From positions 1 through 5,694 of the forward strand of contig CALDNB010000158.1 in assembly GCA_937914775.1 (NCBI GenBank): a DNA stretch of 5,694 nt. Direction: 5' to 3'. Below are positions 5,204 through 5,694 of the stretch, in pieces. The notes below the pieces were generated by a model that was not told where the DNA came from, made no database searches, and was given only the letters and a program-made list of their open reading frames with translations. How positions within the stretch are numbered: position 1 is the stretch's first letter; each line of letters begins with the position of its first letter. Source of the DNA: an uncultured Clostridia bacterium. GTDB taxonomy: Bacteria > Bacillota > Clostridia > Monoglobales > Firm-18. Position numbers and translations under genes: made by a program.

Positions 5204-5694
5204 ATGTGTTTATAGTATTGCACAGCCATTAATAAGACTGTTTTACCGAATTTTCTTTTTTGCAAAATCATATAACGAAAATTCAGTGCCTAAAGATTGC
5301 TCTGTAATCATTTGCGGAAATCACAAGAGTTTAAATGACGGTATAGTAATCGGGGGTTTTGTTCCCAGAAAACTTAATTTTATGGCTAAAAAAGAATTGT
5401 TTGCCAATAAATTTTGCAAATGGTTTTTGACGGGTTTAGGTATTTATCCTGTTGACCGCAAAGGAAATGACGTTTCTGTTGTTAAAACCGCTCTTACCAT
5501 ATTAAAAAATAATGGTGCAATGGTAATCTTCCCTGAAGGGACGAGGAATTTACCTGATATTAACAACAGTAAAGACGGAGCCGTTGTTCTTGCCCTTAAA
5601 ACTAAATCACCGATTGTACCAGTAAAAATTGCTTCTGAATATAAACTTTTCGGAGGTATGAAAATTATATTTGGCGAACCGATACATTATGAGC
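5193..5694 (+). CDS. plsC: 1-acyl-sn-glycerol-3-phosphate acyltransferase (PlsC family), 3' end outside the window
   Basis: The first 167 residues are present and the frame runs off the right edge. The enzyme adds a second acyl chain to lysophosphatidic acid, making phosphatidic acid at the inner face of the membrane. The catalytic motif I is NHKSLND (43-49; His44 and Asp49, HX4D). FMAKKELF (63-70) and GIYPVDR (83-89) form the substrate-binding motif, FPEGTR (113-118) is motif III, and the SPIVPVKI stretch (139-146) is motif IV. A hydrophobic and basic N-terminus (about 8-25) suits membrane association. The start is ATG 5193 with AGGAG (5181-5185) 7 bases before it. It overlaps the end of cmk by 11 bases in a different frame, which indicates coupled expression. 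About 30-40 residues should be missing compared with the usual family length. Confidence 0.93.
   Translation, partial: MFFKCVYSIAQPLIRLFYRIFFFAKSYNENSVPKDCSVIICGNHKSLNDGIVIGGFVPRKLNFMAKKELFANKFCKWFLTGLGIYPVDRKGNDVSVVKTALTILKNNGAMVIFPEGTRNLPDINNSKDGAVVLALKTKSPIVPVKIASEYKLFGGMKIIFGEPIHYE

Overview
The window is AT-rich (about two thirds A+T by eye) and gene-dense, with strong AGGAGG-type ribosome binding sites, TTGACA/TATAAT-type promoters and gene families typical of low-GC Gram-positive bacteria. It most likely comes from a chromosome of a Clostridia-class Firmicute; I cannot name a genus. All gaps between genes are short (the longest are about 125 bases) and they are accounted for by promoters, one strong terminator and leaders.

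Layout. Positions 1-797 (+) hold the last 22 codons of an unidentified gene, overlapping by ATGA a TrmN6/YabB-type tRNA adenine-N6 methyltransferase. Positions 798-1242 (+) hold a monocistronic HU nucleoid-protein gene with its own extended -10 promoter, a strong Shine-Dalgarno and a 12-bp hairpin terminator. Positions 1233-2536 (-) hold a two-gene regulatory operon: an ECF sigma factor followed by its membrane-spanning zinc-binding anti-sigma factor. This operon converges on HU, and the two share the terminator, which also contains the anti-sigma stop codon. Positions 2481-2606 are a divergent promoter region. Positions 2551-4030 (+) encode a RibU-like ECF-transporter S component and a DUF624/YesL-like membrane protein in one operon. 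Positions 4031-5694 (+) encode a small single-pass membrane-anchored protein of unknown function, cytidylate kinase (cmk) and the start of a PlsC-type lysophosphatidic acid acyltransferase; these are tightly packed and the last two overlap.

How the genes relate. Most of the window is core metabolism: tRNA modification, chromosome organisation, riboflavin-type vitamin uptake, CMP recycling and phosphatidic acid synthesis. CMP is released when phospholipids are made from CDP-diacylglycerol, so cmk next to plsC makes metabolic sense. The sigma/anti-sigma pair is a one-component-style envelope-sensing switch whose signal and regulon are not visible here.

I found no mobile element, CRISPR array, rRNA, tRNA or defence cassette, and nothing I would call a new biological system. 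The points most worth checking are a near-perfect inverted repeat lying exactly across the ribU promoter, the unclassified outer domain of the anti-sigma factor, the unknown anchored protein in front of cmk, and the two-way terminator shared by HU and the sigma operon.
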